64,000 nucleotides of DNA from the NCBI RefSeq assembly GCF_008065115.1, contig NZ_CP042913.1:4443278-4507277 (forward strand). The letters run 5' to 3'. The first letter of the stretch is position 1, and each line of letters starts with the position of its first letter. The notes beneath the pieces were generated by a model. That model saw only the letters and a program-made list of their open reading frames with translations. It did not search any database and was not told the origin of the DNA. Positions 1 to 9,033 of this stretch are shown in pieces. The position numbers were made by a program, and so were the translations under genes. The DNA is from Bythopirellula goksoeyrii (GTDB lineage: Bacteria > Planctomycetota > Planctomycetia > Pirellulales > Lacipirellulaceae).

Positions 1-48
1 AGAACGTCTTGCTTCTTTTCGTTTCCTAACTAGTTGGGAGTTCCTATT

Positions 49-1092
49 GTGGACCGTTCACATCGTTCGCTTGGTTTTACACTTGTTGAACTCTTGGTTG
101 TGATTGCCATCATTGGCGTCCTTGTAGGACTGTTGTTGCCGGCCGTTCAAGCGGCGCGTGAGGCAGCGCGCCGCATGCAATGCGTCAACAACTTAAAGCA
201 AATGGGACTTGGGTTCATGAATCATGAATCGACTCACCGAATTCTACCCTGCTCAGGCTGGACTGCCGTATATGTTGGAGATCCACTTATGGGTACCGGA
301 CGTGAGCAACCGGGGGGTTGGATCTACCAGCTTCTACCTTTCGTAGAGCAGCAAGCGATCTATGACATCACCGATGACGGAGATAAGTTGAATATCACTG
401 CTGCGCAACAGCAGCAATCCATTGACTTGCAAGGTAAGGCAATTTCTTTTTTCAATTGTCCTTCTCGTAGGCCTGCGCAAGCACAGCCCTATGCCTTGTC
501 CAATTCATGGACTCCTCGCAATGGGACTCGTGCACCATTCGTGGCCCGCAGCGATTACGCTGCCAATGCTGGCGATGGAGAGGAGGGAATGAAGTTTTGG
601 TTGGAGGACGAACAAAAATATGAAACCAAGTTGGAATGGCTATTTTTTGACTACAAAACTATAGGGAGCAAGCAATGGCCTCCGCTTGAGGGTCAGACAG
701 GAGTAAACTATCAGGGCGCCGAGATTGGTTTCAAAGATATAACTGATGGTTCCTCCAACACCTATGCGGTAGGGGAAAAATACCTTAATCCTGCATATTA
801 TGAGTCCGATGGCACGTTTGACGGCGGGGATAATCACAGCATGTATCAGGGATTTGACTGGGATGTGAATCGCTGGACCAGTGTAAATGATCCTCCACTT
901 CAAGACCGTCTAGGACAAGAATCTTTTGGCAGCTTTGGAAGTGCGCATCCGGGTGGATTCAATATGGCCAATTGTGATGGTTCCGTCCAAATCGTCTCTT
1001 ATGACATTGACCCAGAAGTGCATCGTCGCGCTAGCCATCGAAGTGATGGGGGGGGACTATTACCAGTCCAAACCCCGCCTACTGCTCCCTGA
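49..1092 (+). CDS. DUF1559 pseudopilin-like protein
   Basis: A 347-residue secreted or surface protein of the planctomycete DUF1559 family. The N-terminus has a type IV pilin/type II secretion leader: a short charged stretch, then GFTLVELLVVIAIIGVLVGL and a long hydrophobic helix followed by AAREAARR. Near the C-terminus is the family H-X9-DG motif (HPGGFNMANCDGS). A prepilin peptidase should cut before the F of GFTL. I chose the GTG at 49 because a GGGAG Shine-Dalgarno sits 8 bases upstream; a TTG at 34 lies just after an in-frame stop but has no such site. A lipoprotein gene follows 72 bases downstream, as also seen for the other two DUF1559 genes here. The family's exact role is unknown; assembly into surface fibres is inference. 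Confidence 0.9.
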   Translation: MDRSHRSLGFTLVELLVVIAIIGVLVGLLLPAVQAAREAARRMQCVNNLKQMGLGFMNHESTHRILPCSGWTAVYVGDPLMGTGREQPGGWIYQLLPFVEQQAIYDITDDGDKLNITAAQQQQSIDLQGKAISFFNCPSRRPAQAQPYALSNSWTPRNGTRAPFVARSDYAANAGDGEEGMKFWLEDEQKYETKLEWLFFDYKTIGSKQWPPLEGQTGVNYQGAEIGFKDITDGSSNTYAVGEKYLNPAYYESDGTFDGGDNHSMYQGFDWDVNRWTSVNDPPLQDRLGQESFGSFGSAHPGGFNMANCDGSVQIVSYDIDPEVHRRASHRSDGGGLLPVQTPPTAP

Positions 1093-1164
1093 TCTACGAG
1101 CTATAATAGCGTTTTGTAGGATACTATTACTACGCGTTCAAACTTTCACCCGAGTTCGTTACAT

Positions 1165-1827
1165 ATGAAATTCTCCACTTTCTCGGTGAGTTTTCGAGCT
1201 TGCGAGTTTCGGAGTATTTGGCTTCTAACCTTCTTTGTGGCGTTCACCCTCATTTCGCTGGAAGGTTGTAGTCGTGGCCCCGCTGCCGTCCACGTCCCGG
1301 AAGTGGACCCGGTCGAGTCGAGTAAACAAGCTTTTGAACTCTATGACACAGACAACGATGGCCAATTGTCTGACACCGAGCTTGCCGCATGTCCTGGAAT
1401 TCAGATGCATCTGCAGCTGTACGATAAAGACAGCGATGGGTCCGTTTCACAGCAAGAACTCGAAGAGCAACTTAATTCATTGGTCTCTGGTCAGATAGGT
1501 GTGACGAGCCTGCGCATTCAAGTGCGTTTAGACGGGCGACCCTTGCCTGGAGCCCAAATCAAGCTCGTTCCTGAGATGTATTTGGGGGATGATGTGAATG
1601 TTGCTTATGGAACAACTAACGGACGTGGCACTGCCACTATGGACATCCGCGACGAGGATTCTCCTGCATCGGATCATGGACTCTTGGGTGTCCACTATGG
1701 CACGTACAAAGTGGAAGTAACCCACCCCGAAGCGTCTATTCCAGAAAAATACAACACGCAAACGACGCTTGGATATGAGACCGAGAAGGGAAATCCGAGT
1801 TTTGTCCTTAATCTTAAGAGCCGGTGA
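1165..1827 (+). CDS. EF-hand lipoprotein with TTR-like domain
   Basis: A 220-residue lipoprotein. A hydrophobic signal segment ends in a lipobox (LEGC) at about residues 32-35. Two EF-hand-type calcium loops follow, YDTDNDGQLSDTEL and YDKDSDGSVSQQEL, at about residues 58-95. The C-terminal 110 residues form a probable beta-sandwich resembling the transthyretin/carboxypeptidase-regulatory fold (VRLDGRPLPGAQIKLVPE, then a GTYKVEVTHP strand). The gene follows a DUF1559 gene on the same strand. The lipoproteins beside the other two DUF1559 genes share the C-terminal fold but lack EF-hands, so this is an extended version. It probably sits in the outer or cytoplasmic membrane facing the periplasm. 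Partner binding is unknown. Confidence 0.8.
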   Translation: MKFSTFSVSFRACEFRSIWLLTFFVAFTLISLEGCSRGPAAVHVPEVDPVESSKQAFELYDTDNDGQLSDTELAACPGIQMHLQLYDKDSDGSVSQQELEEQLNSLVSGQIGVTSLRIQVRLDGRPLPGAQIKLVPEMYLGDDVNVAYGTTNGRGTATMDIRDEDSPASDHGLLGVHYGTYKVEVTHPEASIPEKYNTQTTLGYETEKGNPSFVLNLKSR

Positions 1828-1837
1828 CTCGTTACAC

Positions 1838-3622
1838 TTAGGCTATTGGAATCATTGGCCACCTTGAGTTTACTATTATCAACGCAAAGCAAATCATCAC
1901 GGAAACTACATTCGAGGGTTCTGGCAGTTCAATTGTCGCCGCTTTTTGAGAATCTGTGTATTGTCGTTGCCAGTTAAGGAAATCTTCCCCGTCGGAGTCA
2001 CCGTCTTCGTCTGCATCACCCGCACTGGTTTCGCCGTACCCTTGCTGCCAAAGAACCAGGTCGGCACCATCAACGAAGCCGTTATGGTTGGAGTCGCCCG
2101 GAATTGCGGCTGAAGCAAGTGGGTCTATCAGGGATAAATCCAAGCGATACATAATCTGGTTGTAATCATACAGGGGTGTTGCATTAGGATTGCCCGAGAA
2201 AGTCTGAGCATAAGTTCCTTCGAAGTAGATATAACGTCCCCCCTCTTCGCTAAAGTAAGGATGCTGCTTCGGGTTGTAAAAAGTGTAGTTTTCAGTGCTG
2301 CTGTGATGCGTGGCGACTTTTATGGCATTTTCCCACGGTCCTTCGGGGGTAGGAGCTTCAGCAAACCAAACTTCTCCCAAAAAACTATCACCAAACAACT
2401 CGTTTCCAATCATGACCCAATTCTTGCGATACTCGTTCCAGTAGACTGATGCCCGATGCAGTCGGACATTATTTCCTGACTGGATATCTTTAAGCCGAAA
2501 TGGTGACTCTTCGCGCAGGATGAGCCCCTTCTGAGCTAGCTCCTCCATCATATCGGTATTCATCGGCGAAGTGTTTTTCTTCCACCCATACACAGGCTTT
2601 CCTTGTGAATCTAATTCCAACTGGGGGTTTCCTGGATCGTAAAGCGAACCTTCGATCAATGGTGTGTAGGCTTCCCACTGATTTGGATCGTTTACGGCGT
2701 CCCAAGTTTTCTTCACGCGAATATTCGGATACGACTCGGCGAAGTAGATATAGTCTTGCCCACCTAGCGAGTGCTCGAACGAATGCCCAGCCGCAACGAT
2801 GGGGGCGTCGATCGGATAAACTTGATGCCGCTGAAAAACTGCTTGCGAATCATTAAAACGTGCCAGGCCGTGCTCGACTTGTGCACCCAGTGCATTGTTG
2901 GGATCACGCCGAGAATAGTGGGTCAGCATTTGTTCTCGACCGCTGGTGTCTTCGACTGTGAACAGTCCATCGACCCACACCGGTCCAGGTTGTGTCAACG
3001 GCATCATTTGCTTGGAAGACCCCGACGCGTCCACATAGTAAGTTAGATCCACGCCCACGGCTGGATCGAGCCCGCCCTGCCCCGGCAATTGTGATGTTCC
3101 TCCCGAAGTGCGGAGATTTCCGAATCCATCCTCGTAAAGGGTATCGCCCCAAAACCAGTGCAGCTGACCGTTGTAGATCACCGATTGAACGGAATCCTGA
3201 CCCTTCACGTTGGAGTTGAGCAGCGGCTCTTGAATGGGCGCACCATATCCCAAGAGTACGGTCTCTTGGTAAATGCCTTTCCCTGTCACGCGATAAAGTC
3301 GCTCGGCTAACTGCTCGCGCTGGATCGTGAGTTGACTCGCTGTACCGCTCGTGGTGTGCAACTGCCAGTTACCGGTGGCGTAACCATAAGTAGTAAGTGA
3401 AAAAGCAACGTCTTGATCCAATTCCCCTGGTGATCCAAACGCCAGCAAACCATTGCTATCGGTGTAATAATCTTGGCCGTTGGCTCGCAGTTTTACCAGC
3501 GGCACTCCGAGGCCTGACTGCGCGTCAAGCACTTGAATCTCATGGTATACTTGAGCTTTCGTCGACTGACTACTCGACAAGATTAGCAGGCAGCAAAAAA
3601 GCGTCTCAATTCGGTAGTGCAT
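1838..3622 (-). CDS. Secreted beta-propeller-like protein with dockerin
   Basis: A 594-residue secreted protein that I cannot place in a named family. A signal peptide (to about residue 23, ending STKAQ) is followed by a small carboxypeptidase-regulatory-like beta domain (residues 25-95). A long region (about 100-500) is rich in W, D and G blade-like repeats (WFWGDTLYEDG, PVWVDGLF, NQWEAYTPL, GEVWFAEAPTPEGPWENA), suggesting a five-bladed propeller like those of GH43/GH32-type or DUF4185 proteins. Then come two dockerin-like EF repeats (DSNHNGFVDGADLVLWQQGYG and DADEDGDSDGEDFLNWQRQY) and a weak C-terminal PEP tail (LPEPSNVVSVMICF). The start ATG has AAGG 6 bases upstream. The gene is convergent with the EF-hand lipoprotein. 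A glycan-active role is inference. Confidence 0.7.
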   Translation of the reverse strand: MHYRIETLFCCLLILSSSQSTKAQVYHEIQVLDAQSGLGVPLVKLRANGQDYYTDSNGLLAFGSPGELDQDVAFSLTTYGYATGNWQLHTTSGTASQLTIQREQLAERLYRVTGKGIYQETVLLGYGAPIQEPLLNSNVKGQDSVQSVIYNGQLHWFWGDTLYEDGFGNLRTSGGTSQLPGQGGLDPAVGVDLTYYVDASGSSKQMMPLTQPGPVWVDGLFTVEDTSGREQMLTHYSRRDPNNALGAQVEHGLARFNDSQAVFQRHQVYPIDAPIVAAGHSFEHSLGGQDYIYFAESYPNIRVKKTWDAVNDPNQWEAYTPLIEGSLYDPGNPQLELDSQGKPVYGWKKNTSPMNTDMMEELAQKGLILREESPFRLKDIQSGNNVRLHRASVYWNEYRKNWVMIGNELFGDSFLGEVWFAEAPTPEGPWENAIKVATHHSSTENYTFYNPKQHPYFSEEGGRYIYFEGTYAQTFSGNPNATPLYDYNQIMYRLDLSLIDPLASAAIPGDSNHNGFVDGADLVLWQQGYGETSAGDADEDGDSDGEDFLNWQRQYTDSQKAATIELPEPSNVVSVMICFALIIVNSRWPMIPIA

Positions 3623-3934
3623 GAAAAGCCTTGTAGTGCGCAGCGAGAGCCTCTGGATAGAAGTCTGACTTTAAGCCTTCCCACAGTATATCACGTTCTA
3701 GAAACTCAAGCAGTTCGGAGATCTAAATAGCCCAATCCCGCTACTTCAAAATGATGTAACATATAGGACCAAAACAATGAAATAATCACCAAATTTGCTT
3801 GACGCATCTTGAGTACGCATTGATACTAGAGGTTGGCAGCGGATTTGCGCCAAACTTTTCAATTGCCTTGTAAACTCGCTTCGACCCTTTTTGATGTGCT
3901 TCGAAACTACTCAATCTTCTTGGAAGGTGCTCTA
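3623..3934. other. Divergent intergenic region
   Basis: This 312-base gap separates the divergent propeller and PEP-CTERM genes. It holds a candidate plus-strand promoter (3799-3827) and A/T-rich sequence. An open TTG-started extension of the downstream gene (from 3833) crosses it, but it lacks a ribosome-binding site and a secretion signal and is not believed. I see no RNA gene. Confidence 0.6.
3799..3827 (+). promoter_or_regulatory. Candidate sigma70-type promoter
   Basis: TTGACG and GATACT are separated by 17 bases, about 108 bases upstream of the ATG at 3935. The -35 matches the consensus 5/6 and the -10 matches 4/6. This is a by-eye prediction for the tandem PEP-CTERM genes. Confidence 0.3.
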
Positions 3935-4819
3935 ATGAATCTGACATTTGACAATGATCGAACGACCACTGTGGATGACGATACAAAATCGTGTCTTAAC
4001 GAAAAATTGGCGGCCTACTTTGCTGCAGGTGGCGCCATGGCAACGGCTCTCTCTTCTAAAGCGCAGGCTGTTATCGTCGGCTCTACGACTGAACAGCCCT
4101 TCGGCATCAATGGCGATGTGAACATTGATTTCAACAGCGATGGTCAAATTGACTATCAGATCGATCATGATCGCGTTGACTTGGGAAGTGGTAATTCTGT
4201 CGACTATTTGCAAGTAGATAAGAACGACAGTACGAGCGAAACAAATCCACTGGCCATCCCGGGAATCTTTGATACTTTTCCCGCCAATGGAAATCCACTC
4301 AATAGTACCTTTGATGCGAAATACGTCACACCAACTGGCACCCAAGGTGATTATCCTGCAGCCCTCACCGCAGGCACCTCCATTGGGCCGACGTCGAATC
4401 TCGACTTTCAGGAAGGTAGCGGCTTCAACGGATCCCAGATTATTCGTGCCAACCGACTCATCGATGAAGATGCCGGACAAGTCGACATGGTACTCGGAGG
4501 AACCGCTGCTGGTGATATTGCCATTCCTACCAACGGTCCTAATTTTTTGGGTCTGGGTGGTCAGGTTCGTTACCTCGGAGTTCAGATGAAACTGCAAGGG
4601 GATCCAAATCCACTTACCTACGGTTGGATTGGAATCCGTATCGACAATGAAGCAGACGCCACGGGTTCGGTTGTCGGATATGCCTATGAGACCTCAGGTA
4701 ACAGAATCATTGCAGGGCAAATTCCAGAACCTGCGACGATCATGACAGCCGGTTTTGCTGCAGCGGCCCTGTTCGGAGGTCGCCTATTGAGACGAGTTAA
4801 GTGCGGCTGGAACAAGTAG
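3935..4819 (+). CDS. PEP-CTERM surface protein, dockerin-less paralogue
   Basis: A 294-residue exported protein. An amphipathic N-terminal segment (LNEKLAAYFAAGGAMATALSSKAQA) works as the export signal. The body has acidic repeats such as DVNIDFNSDGQIDYQIDHDRVDL and ends with the PEP-CTERM signal IPEPATIMTAG, a hydrophobic helix and RRVK. Such tails are recognised by an exosortase, which is not in this window. The ATG at 3935 has GGAAGG about 7 bases upstream. The next gene is a clear paralogue; the body motifs FQEG(S/T)GF, RANRLIDED and GWIGI(R/Q)IDN are shared. This copy lacks the dockerin-like cassette its neighbour has between body and tail. Function is unknown; a structural or binding role at the surface is inferred. 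Confidence 0.85.
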   Translation: MNLTFDNDRTTTVDDDTKSCLNEKLAAYFAAGGAMATALSSKAQAVIVGSTTEQPFGINGDVNIDFNSDGQIDYQIDHDRVDLGSGNSVDYLQVDKNDSTSETNPLAIPGIFDTFPANGNPLNSTFDAKYVTPTGTQGDYPAALTAGTSIGPTSNLDFQEGSGFNGSQIIRANRLIDEDAGQVDMVLGGTAAGDIAIPTNGPNFLGLGGQVRYLGVQMKLQGDPNPLTYGWIGIRIDNEADATGSVVGYAYETSGNRIIAGQIPEPATIMTAGFAAAALFGGRLLRRVKCGWNK

Positions 4820-4861
4820 TCAGCCCTAATTCTTGTTTTGTAAATGACAGTAGCCTTTTCG

Positions 4862-4895
4862 CTGCGGAACGATCTATGTCGGTTTCGTTCTGCAG
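4862..4895 (+). terminator. Hairpin after PEP-CTERM gene
   Basis: CTGCGGAACGA and TCGTTCTGCAG form an 11-base stem with one mismatch, 43 bases after the stop codon. There is no T-run, so it could be a processing or stability hairpin as easily as a terminator. Confidence 0.35.
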
Positions 4896-4931
4896 TGTTG
4901 TGTAGTCTTAACACATTCGTTTTTCATTCAT

Positions 4932-6059
4932 ATGCGTTTGCGAGAATTCGGCATGGACATTCCCGGATACCACAAAGAGGCGAGCTTACTACAATCAGCT
5001 CTAGATAGGCGGCTGCAGAATTACATGGCAGCAGGTGGCGCAGGGGCTCTCTTGGCTTCGCAAGTCGAAGCAGCTGTGGTATCGAACACTACCCCACAAG
5101 CAATCGGTATTAATCAGGAAGTGGACATCGATTTCAACATGGATGGTCAAGTTGATTTTCAGATAGACCACGACCGAGTCGACTTGAATGGCACCATTCT
5201 TGATTATCTACAGATTGATAAGAACGATGTGTCGAGCGCCGCCAATCCCTTGCCAATCGACAACTTTGCACCTTTTCCCTTAAACGGTACCGTGCAAAAC
5301 GGTGATTCGCAATACTTGGCTTTTACCAATAGCTTTGATGATCTTGGTGGTTACGCAGTGGGATTAAGAGCAGGAGATATGATTGGAGCGACCGGGGCTA
5401 GTTCCGATAGCCTAGTTGCCGGAACGGTTTGGGATTTTCAAGAGGGAACTGGTTTTCTTGGCGGTAGCACTACGATCCGAGCTAATCGGTTGATCGACGA
5501 AGATCAAGGACAGATCGATATCAACGAAGGAACTGCGGTAACCCTGCCATTTGGACAACAACCGGAATTCCCGGATCTTGATGACTTCACTGGCAATAAT
5601 GGTGAAGAACGCTTCGTCGGTGTCCGAGTCGATCTTAACGACGCTACTAGCGGGTTCAATACCATGCCAGATCAATGGTGGTATGGGTGGATTGGAATTC
5701 AAATCGACAATGATGCTGATGCCACCGGTACCGTCACTGGCTGGGCCTACGAAACTACACCGGGTGTCGCTATCGAAGCCGGAGATATTGGTACGCCCAT
5801 TGGCCAACCTGGCGATTTTGATGGCGACAACGATGTCGATGGGGCCGATTTCCTCTTTTGGCAAAGGGGAAACACTACACCTCCCTTGGATCCTGCAGCT
5901 CTCACACAATGGCAATCAAATTACGGCACACCACTTTTAGCCAATGCCACAGCTATTCCTGAACCAGGATCACTCCTGACGGCCGCTGTGGGCGGCTTTT
6001 GCTTGCTGAGCGGATTCGCGGCACGAAGACTATTCCCGGGCAGATGCCCCAAGCAGTAG
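4932..6059 (+). CDS. PEP-CTERM surface protein with dockerin cassette
   Basis: A 375-residue paralogue of the preceding gene. It shares the N-terminal LxxRLQNYMAAGGAG export segment and the acidic body (EVDIDFNMDGQVDFQIDHDRVDL, FQEGTGF, RANRLIDED, WYGWIGIQIDN). It differs by an inserted dockerin-like module at about residues 291-335 (GDFDGDNDVDGADFLFWQRG, then a TQWQSNYG end) directly before the PEP-CTERM tail (IPEPGSLLTAAVGGF, hydrophobic helix, ARRLFPGR). The ATG at 4932 is the first in frame but has no clear Shine-Dalgarno; the ATG at 4953 is an alternative. It is probably co-transcribed with its paralogue. The module implies calcium binding, but no cohesin partner is visible. Confidence 0.85.
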   Translation: MRLREFGMDIPGYHKEASLLQSALDRRLQNYMAAGGAGALLASQVEAAVVSNTTPQAIGINQEVDIDFNMDGQVDFQIDHDRVDLNGTILDYLQIDKNDVSSAANPLPIDNFAPFPLNGTVQNGDSQYLAFTNSFDDLGGYAVGLRAGDMIGATGASSDSLVAGTVWDFQEGTGFLGGSTTIRANRLIDEDQGQIDINEGTAVTLPFGQQPEFPDLDDFTGNNGEERFVGVRVDLNDATSGFNTMPDQWWYGWIGIQIDNDADATGTVTGWAYETTPGVAIEAGDIGTPIGQPGDFDGDNDVDGADFLFWQRGNTTPPLDPAALTQWQSNYGTPLLANATAIPEPGSLLTAAVGGFCLLSGFAARRLFPGRCPKQ

Positions 6060-6134
6060 ACGCCGCACACTGATCCTGAGAACATCTCTTGCGTGGACCT
6101 GCATCAGGAACCAATCCCGAAGGATGAAAAAGCT

Positions 6135-8147
6135 ATGGGCGACGCCACCCGATTGGCTAATCGGTTGTTGCTCATTGGCTGGGATGGCGTTGAGCTGGGG
6201 GCTCTTCGTACACTTTTGGCAGAGGGGCAGCTGCCAAATTTGGGATCCCTGCTCGAAAAGGGAGCATGTCTTGAGCTTACTGTGCCCCGGCCTGCTTTTC
6301 CTGAAGCAGCATGGACATCTCTGGCCACAGGAAAACGTCCTCACCAGCACGGTGTGCTTCACGAGTTTAGTCCATCTGCCAGTGCCAATCAGCTACATCC
6401 CGTCTCACGTCTCAATAGAGAATCAAGTGCTCTGTGGAGCATGCTCCACCGCAAGGGGATGCGGACCCATGTTATCGGTTGGCCGGTTTCGCATCCTGCC
6501 GAATCGCTGGCGGGGATTTTCGTTTCAGATCGGTTTGCTCTTGCTCAACCAGCATCACCGTCATTCTCTCAAGAGGATGGCTCAGCAGTGCTGCCTCCTG
6601 AGGCACAGTCACACATATCTGAACGGCGAGTCAGCTCCATTGATGCCGAAGAGATTGCACTTACGCAGCTGCTTCCTCATCATATCGTAGGACTCCGTGA
6701 ATATTCTCGATTGGAGGCTGTATGTCGAGATATCCTTGCGCAGTCGGCGACACTGTTCCGCTCAATCCGGTGGTGTCTTGATGCGCAGCCCTGGGACTTT
6801 ACCGCTGGTGTTTTTCCCGGGATTCGCCGCGCACATCAACTTGCCGAGTGGCTTCGAAAGATGTCACCAACAACAGGTGAAATATGTGATCGATTAATCA
6901 CGGGCAGTTATGAGCACCATGATCTCTTGCTCGGGCAAATCTTGTCACAGGTTGACGATACGACTCACGTAATAGTGGTCTCTCCGGCTGGGACCCAAGC
7001 TGTAACTCCTTCTACAGCGGGAGTAGCAAGTTTAGAGGTAGCTGGATCTGCGACTCTTGGCACCGGCATGGCCGTGATAAGCGGTCCTGGAGTGCGACAA
7101 CTAGCAAGTCCAGCTCTTGGAAGTGTACTAGATTTGGCTCCCACGATCTTGGCCATGTTTGGATTGCCATTCGGCGAGGATATGGGCGGTCGCCCATTGG
7201 TGAGACTCTTCGAACCTGAAATAGCCAAGACCTCTGTCGAAACTTGGGAAAGCCAATCATCTAGCAAACAGACTTTGGGACAGTCCGATTCAAATGAATT
7301 TCACGAGAAGTTGCCTCCCGAATCTCATGAGACCCGTGAAGTGAATTACCTGACAGAATTGGGGTACGTCGATCCACTTGAGATCGCAGCCCAAGCGTCG
7401 GTGAATCGCTGTCGACTTACGACTGTATTGAATCGGGCAATTTCTCTACTTGACGCTGGATTGATTGATAATGCAATTTCAGTCCTCCAAGACAGTACCA
7501 GATTACATAGCGACTCAAGCAGAGCTCATTTTCTTCTCGCTGAGGCGTTTTATAGATCAAGGCAATTTGGTGCTGCTAGACAGGAAATCAATTCACTGAT
7601 GTGTCAGGGCATTGAGAGCCGTCGGCTATACCTCCTTGCGGCAGCCAATGATTTTGCGGATCGCCGGTATAATACGGCCTTGGAGGAAGTGGCCTGCACG
7701 CGACGTGGCAAAGTAGAATACCCTGGTGCTTACCTCCTGGAAGGGAATATTCAATTGCGAAGACGTGATTTCGCCGCCGCTGAAAAAGCGTACCTGGGAG
7801 CAATTGCAGCGGAAGGACCCTCGGCCCAGGCTCTCGACGGTCTGGCTAGCGTCAAACTTCATCTCGGTCGGTACGAAGAAGCAGCACTTCATGCACTAGA
7901 CGCAATCGACAAGAACAGGCAACAAGGAAAAGCACATTATCACCTGGGAGTTGCCCTGCACTATCTGGACAAGCCGCAAGACGCTTTGGGAGCTCTGCGC
8001 ACTTGGGCAGCAGTCGAACCAAGGGCTGCAGCTCCCTACCGCTGGATGGCGTATGTCTACAAACATCAGCTTAATGATTCGAACCGAGCCGAGTCTTGCA
8101 GGAAACAGGGAAAGGAAGTCATTCGACTTCGGCGACAGTCTCACTAG
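6135..8147 (+). CDS. Alkaline-phosphatase-fold protein with TPR repeats
   Basis: A 670-residue cytoplasmic protein. Residues 1 to about 380 follow the type I phosphodiesterase/nucleotide pyrophosphatase (alkaline phosphatase superfamily) pattern: LLLIGWDGVE with the first metal Asp, PAFPEAAWTSLATGKRP with the usual Thr/Ser nucleophile, GWPVSHPAE, and LDLAPTILAMFGLPFGEDMGGRPL. The usual VSDHG metal motif reads VSPAG, and the following His region is also altered, so two metal sites look lost. From about residue 425 there are five or six tetratricopeptide-like helices (AISVLQDSTRLHSDSSRAHF, ALDGLASVKLHLGRYEEAA, GKAHYHLGVALHYLDKPQDA). The ATG at 6135 follows AAGGAT; an upstream GTG at 6093 is weaker. 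The 3' end overlaps the convergent GNAT gene by 29 bases. It may be a pseudoenzyme scaffold. Confidence 0.8.
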   Translation: MGDATRLANRLLLIGWDGVELGALRTLLAEGQLPNLGSLLEKGACLELTVPRPAFPEAAWTSLATGKRPHQHGVLHEFSPSASANQLHPVSRLNRESSALWSMLHRKGMRTHVIGWPVSHPAESLAGIFVSDRFALAQPASPSFSQEDGSAVLPPEAQSHISERRVSSIDAEEIALTQLLPHHIVGLREYSRLEAVCRDILAQSATLFRSIRWCLDAQPWDFTAGVFPGIRRAHQLAEWLRKMSPTTGEICDRLITGSYEHHDLLLGQILSQVDDTTHVIVVSPAGTQAVTPSTAGVASLEVAGSATLGTGMAVISGPGVRQLASPALGSVLDLAPTILAMFGLPFGEDMGGRPLVRLFEPEIAKTSVETWESQSSSKQTLGQSDSNEFHEKLPPESHETREVNYLTELGYVDPLEIAAQASVNRCRLTTVLNRAISLLDAGLIDNAISVLQDSTRLHSDSSRAHFLLAEAFYRSRQFGAARQEINSLMCQGIESRRLYLLAAANDFADRRYNTALEEVACTRRGKVEYPGAYLLEGNIQLRRRDFAAAEKAYLGAIAAEGPSAQALDGLASVKLHLGRYEEAALHALDAIDKNRQQGKAHYHLGVALHYLDKPQDALGALRTWAAVEPRAAAPYRWMAYVYKHQLNDSNRAESCRKQGKEVIRLRRQSH

Positions 8148-9033
8148 AAGACTTCAGTGGAAGGTACATCAACACCTGTTTTCTCACCGTTTCGCCGCGC
8201 ATCCTCGCTGTGAAACTACGGGTATCAGTATAGTGATCGAACGTGGTAAATACGAACTTCTTGACTCCACGCTCAGCGGCACCTCGCGTTGCTTCAAGCT
8301 TAAGCATGACATTTGCCCATCTTCCGCGAACTTCCGGCGAGATGATATTCGCGTCAACATGAATAATGTCGTGCGATTTGCGATGGGCAAGAATGCATCC
8401 AACTATCCGGTCGTCGAATGTTAAAACGCGAGAATACCACGGCGCAAAAGAACCTGGGACTTCTCCGCTCAGTTTTTTCATGAGTGAAGAGAGATCGCCA
8501 CCAAGTTCTGCAAGGTGCAACTTGGCAACTTCGACAAGATCCGCCTCATACAAATGATGTACTCTAGCAGAGATTGGAATTTTTCCTCGTTGATGCATGC
8601 GATCATATAGCGGAGCGAGTTGTTTCTCGAACTCTTCAAGCGGTAGCTCATGGTACTCAACGGTCTCGCACGCCGAAAACCCAAGTGCTTCCCAAGCCCT
8701 CTTTTCCCAGCTATCAGTAGCCACCTTCTGTGTGGCGTAAACTGCTTCTGCACCTCGCTGCATCGCACGATCAACGAGTCGCTGCAGCAGTGCTTTTCCA
8801 ATCCCACGACTGCGAGCAGATTCGATGACTTGCAGCACTATTCCAGGTCCAACGAGTGGCTTTGGCCGCTCACTCTTGGTCAATCCCCCTGCCGCAACGA
8901 TTCGAGACGGGTTGCCACACACGGCCACCAACTGAGTTTCAAACGCATCATTTGGCGAGGAGAGCAACATCCTGACCGCTTTGGCGTCATCCCTGTCCGC
9001 ATTACGAATTGAAAACTCTGAATGCAGCGACAT
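8119..9033 (-). CDS. Tandem GNAT-type acetyltransferase
   Basis: A 304-residue protein with two GNAT-like halves. The N-terminal half has the acetyl-CoA motif VLQVIESARSRGIGKALL (R/Q-x-x-G-x-G type) and ends EALGFSACETVEYHEL. The C-terminal half repeats the pattern more weakly (VDANIISPEVRGRWANVMLK, AAERGVKKFVFTTF). GNAT enzymes move an acetyl group from acetyl-CoA to an amine; the acceptor here is unknown. I chose the ATG at 9033; a GTG at 9057 is also open. It lies 80 bases downstream of a BadF-family kinase gene on the same strand, so sugar or amino-sugar acetylation is possible but unproven. Its 3' end overlaps the convergent phosphatase-fold gene. Confidence 0.75.
   Translation of the reverse strand: MSLHSEFSIRNADRDDAKAVRMLLSSPNDAFETQLVAVCGNPSRIVAAGGLTKSERPKPLVGPGIVLQVIESARSRGIGKALLQRLVDRAMQRGAEAVYATQKVATDSWEKRAWEALGFSACETVEYHELPLEEFEKQLAPLYDRMHQRGKIPISARVHHLYEADLVEVAKLHLAELGGDLSSLMKKLSGEVPGSFAPWYSRVLTFDDRIVGCILAHRKSHDIIHVDANIISPEVRGRWANVMLKLEATRGAAERGVKKFVFTTFDHYTDTRSFTARMRGETVRKQVLMYLPLKSSSETVAEVE

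Noticed and set aside
3932-4597. 221-residue minus-strand ORF
   Set aside because: Fully antisense to the PEP-CTERM gene at 3935, which has a ribosome site, signal and sorting tail.
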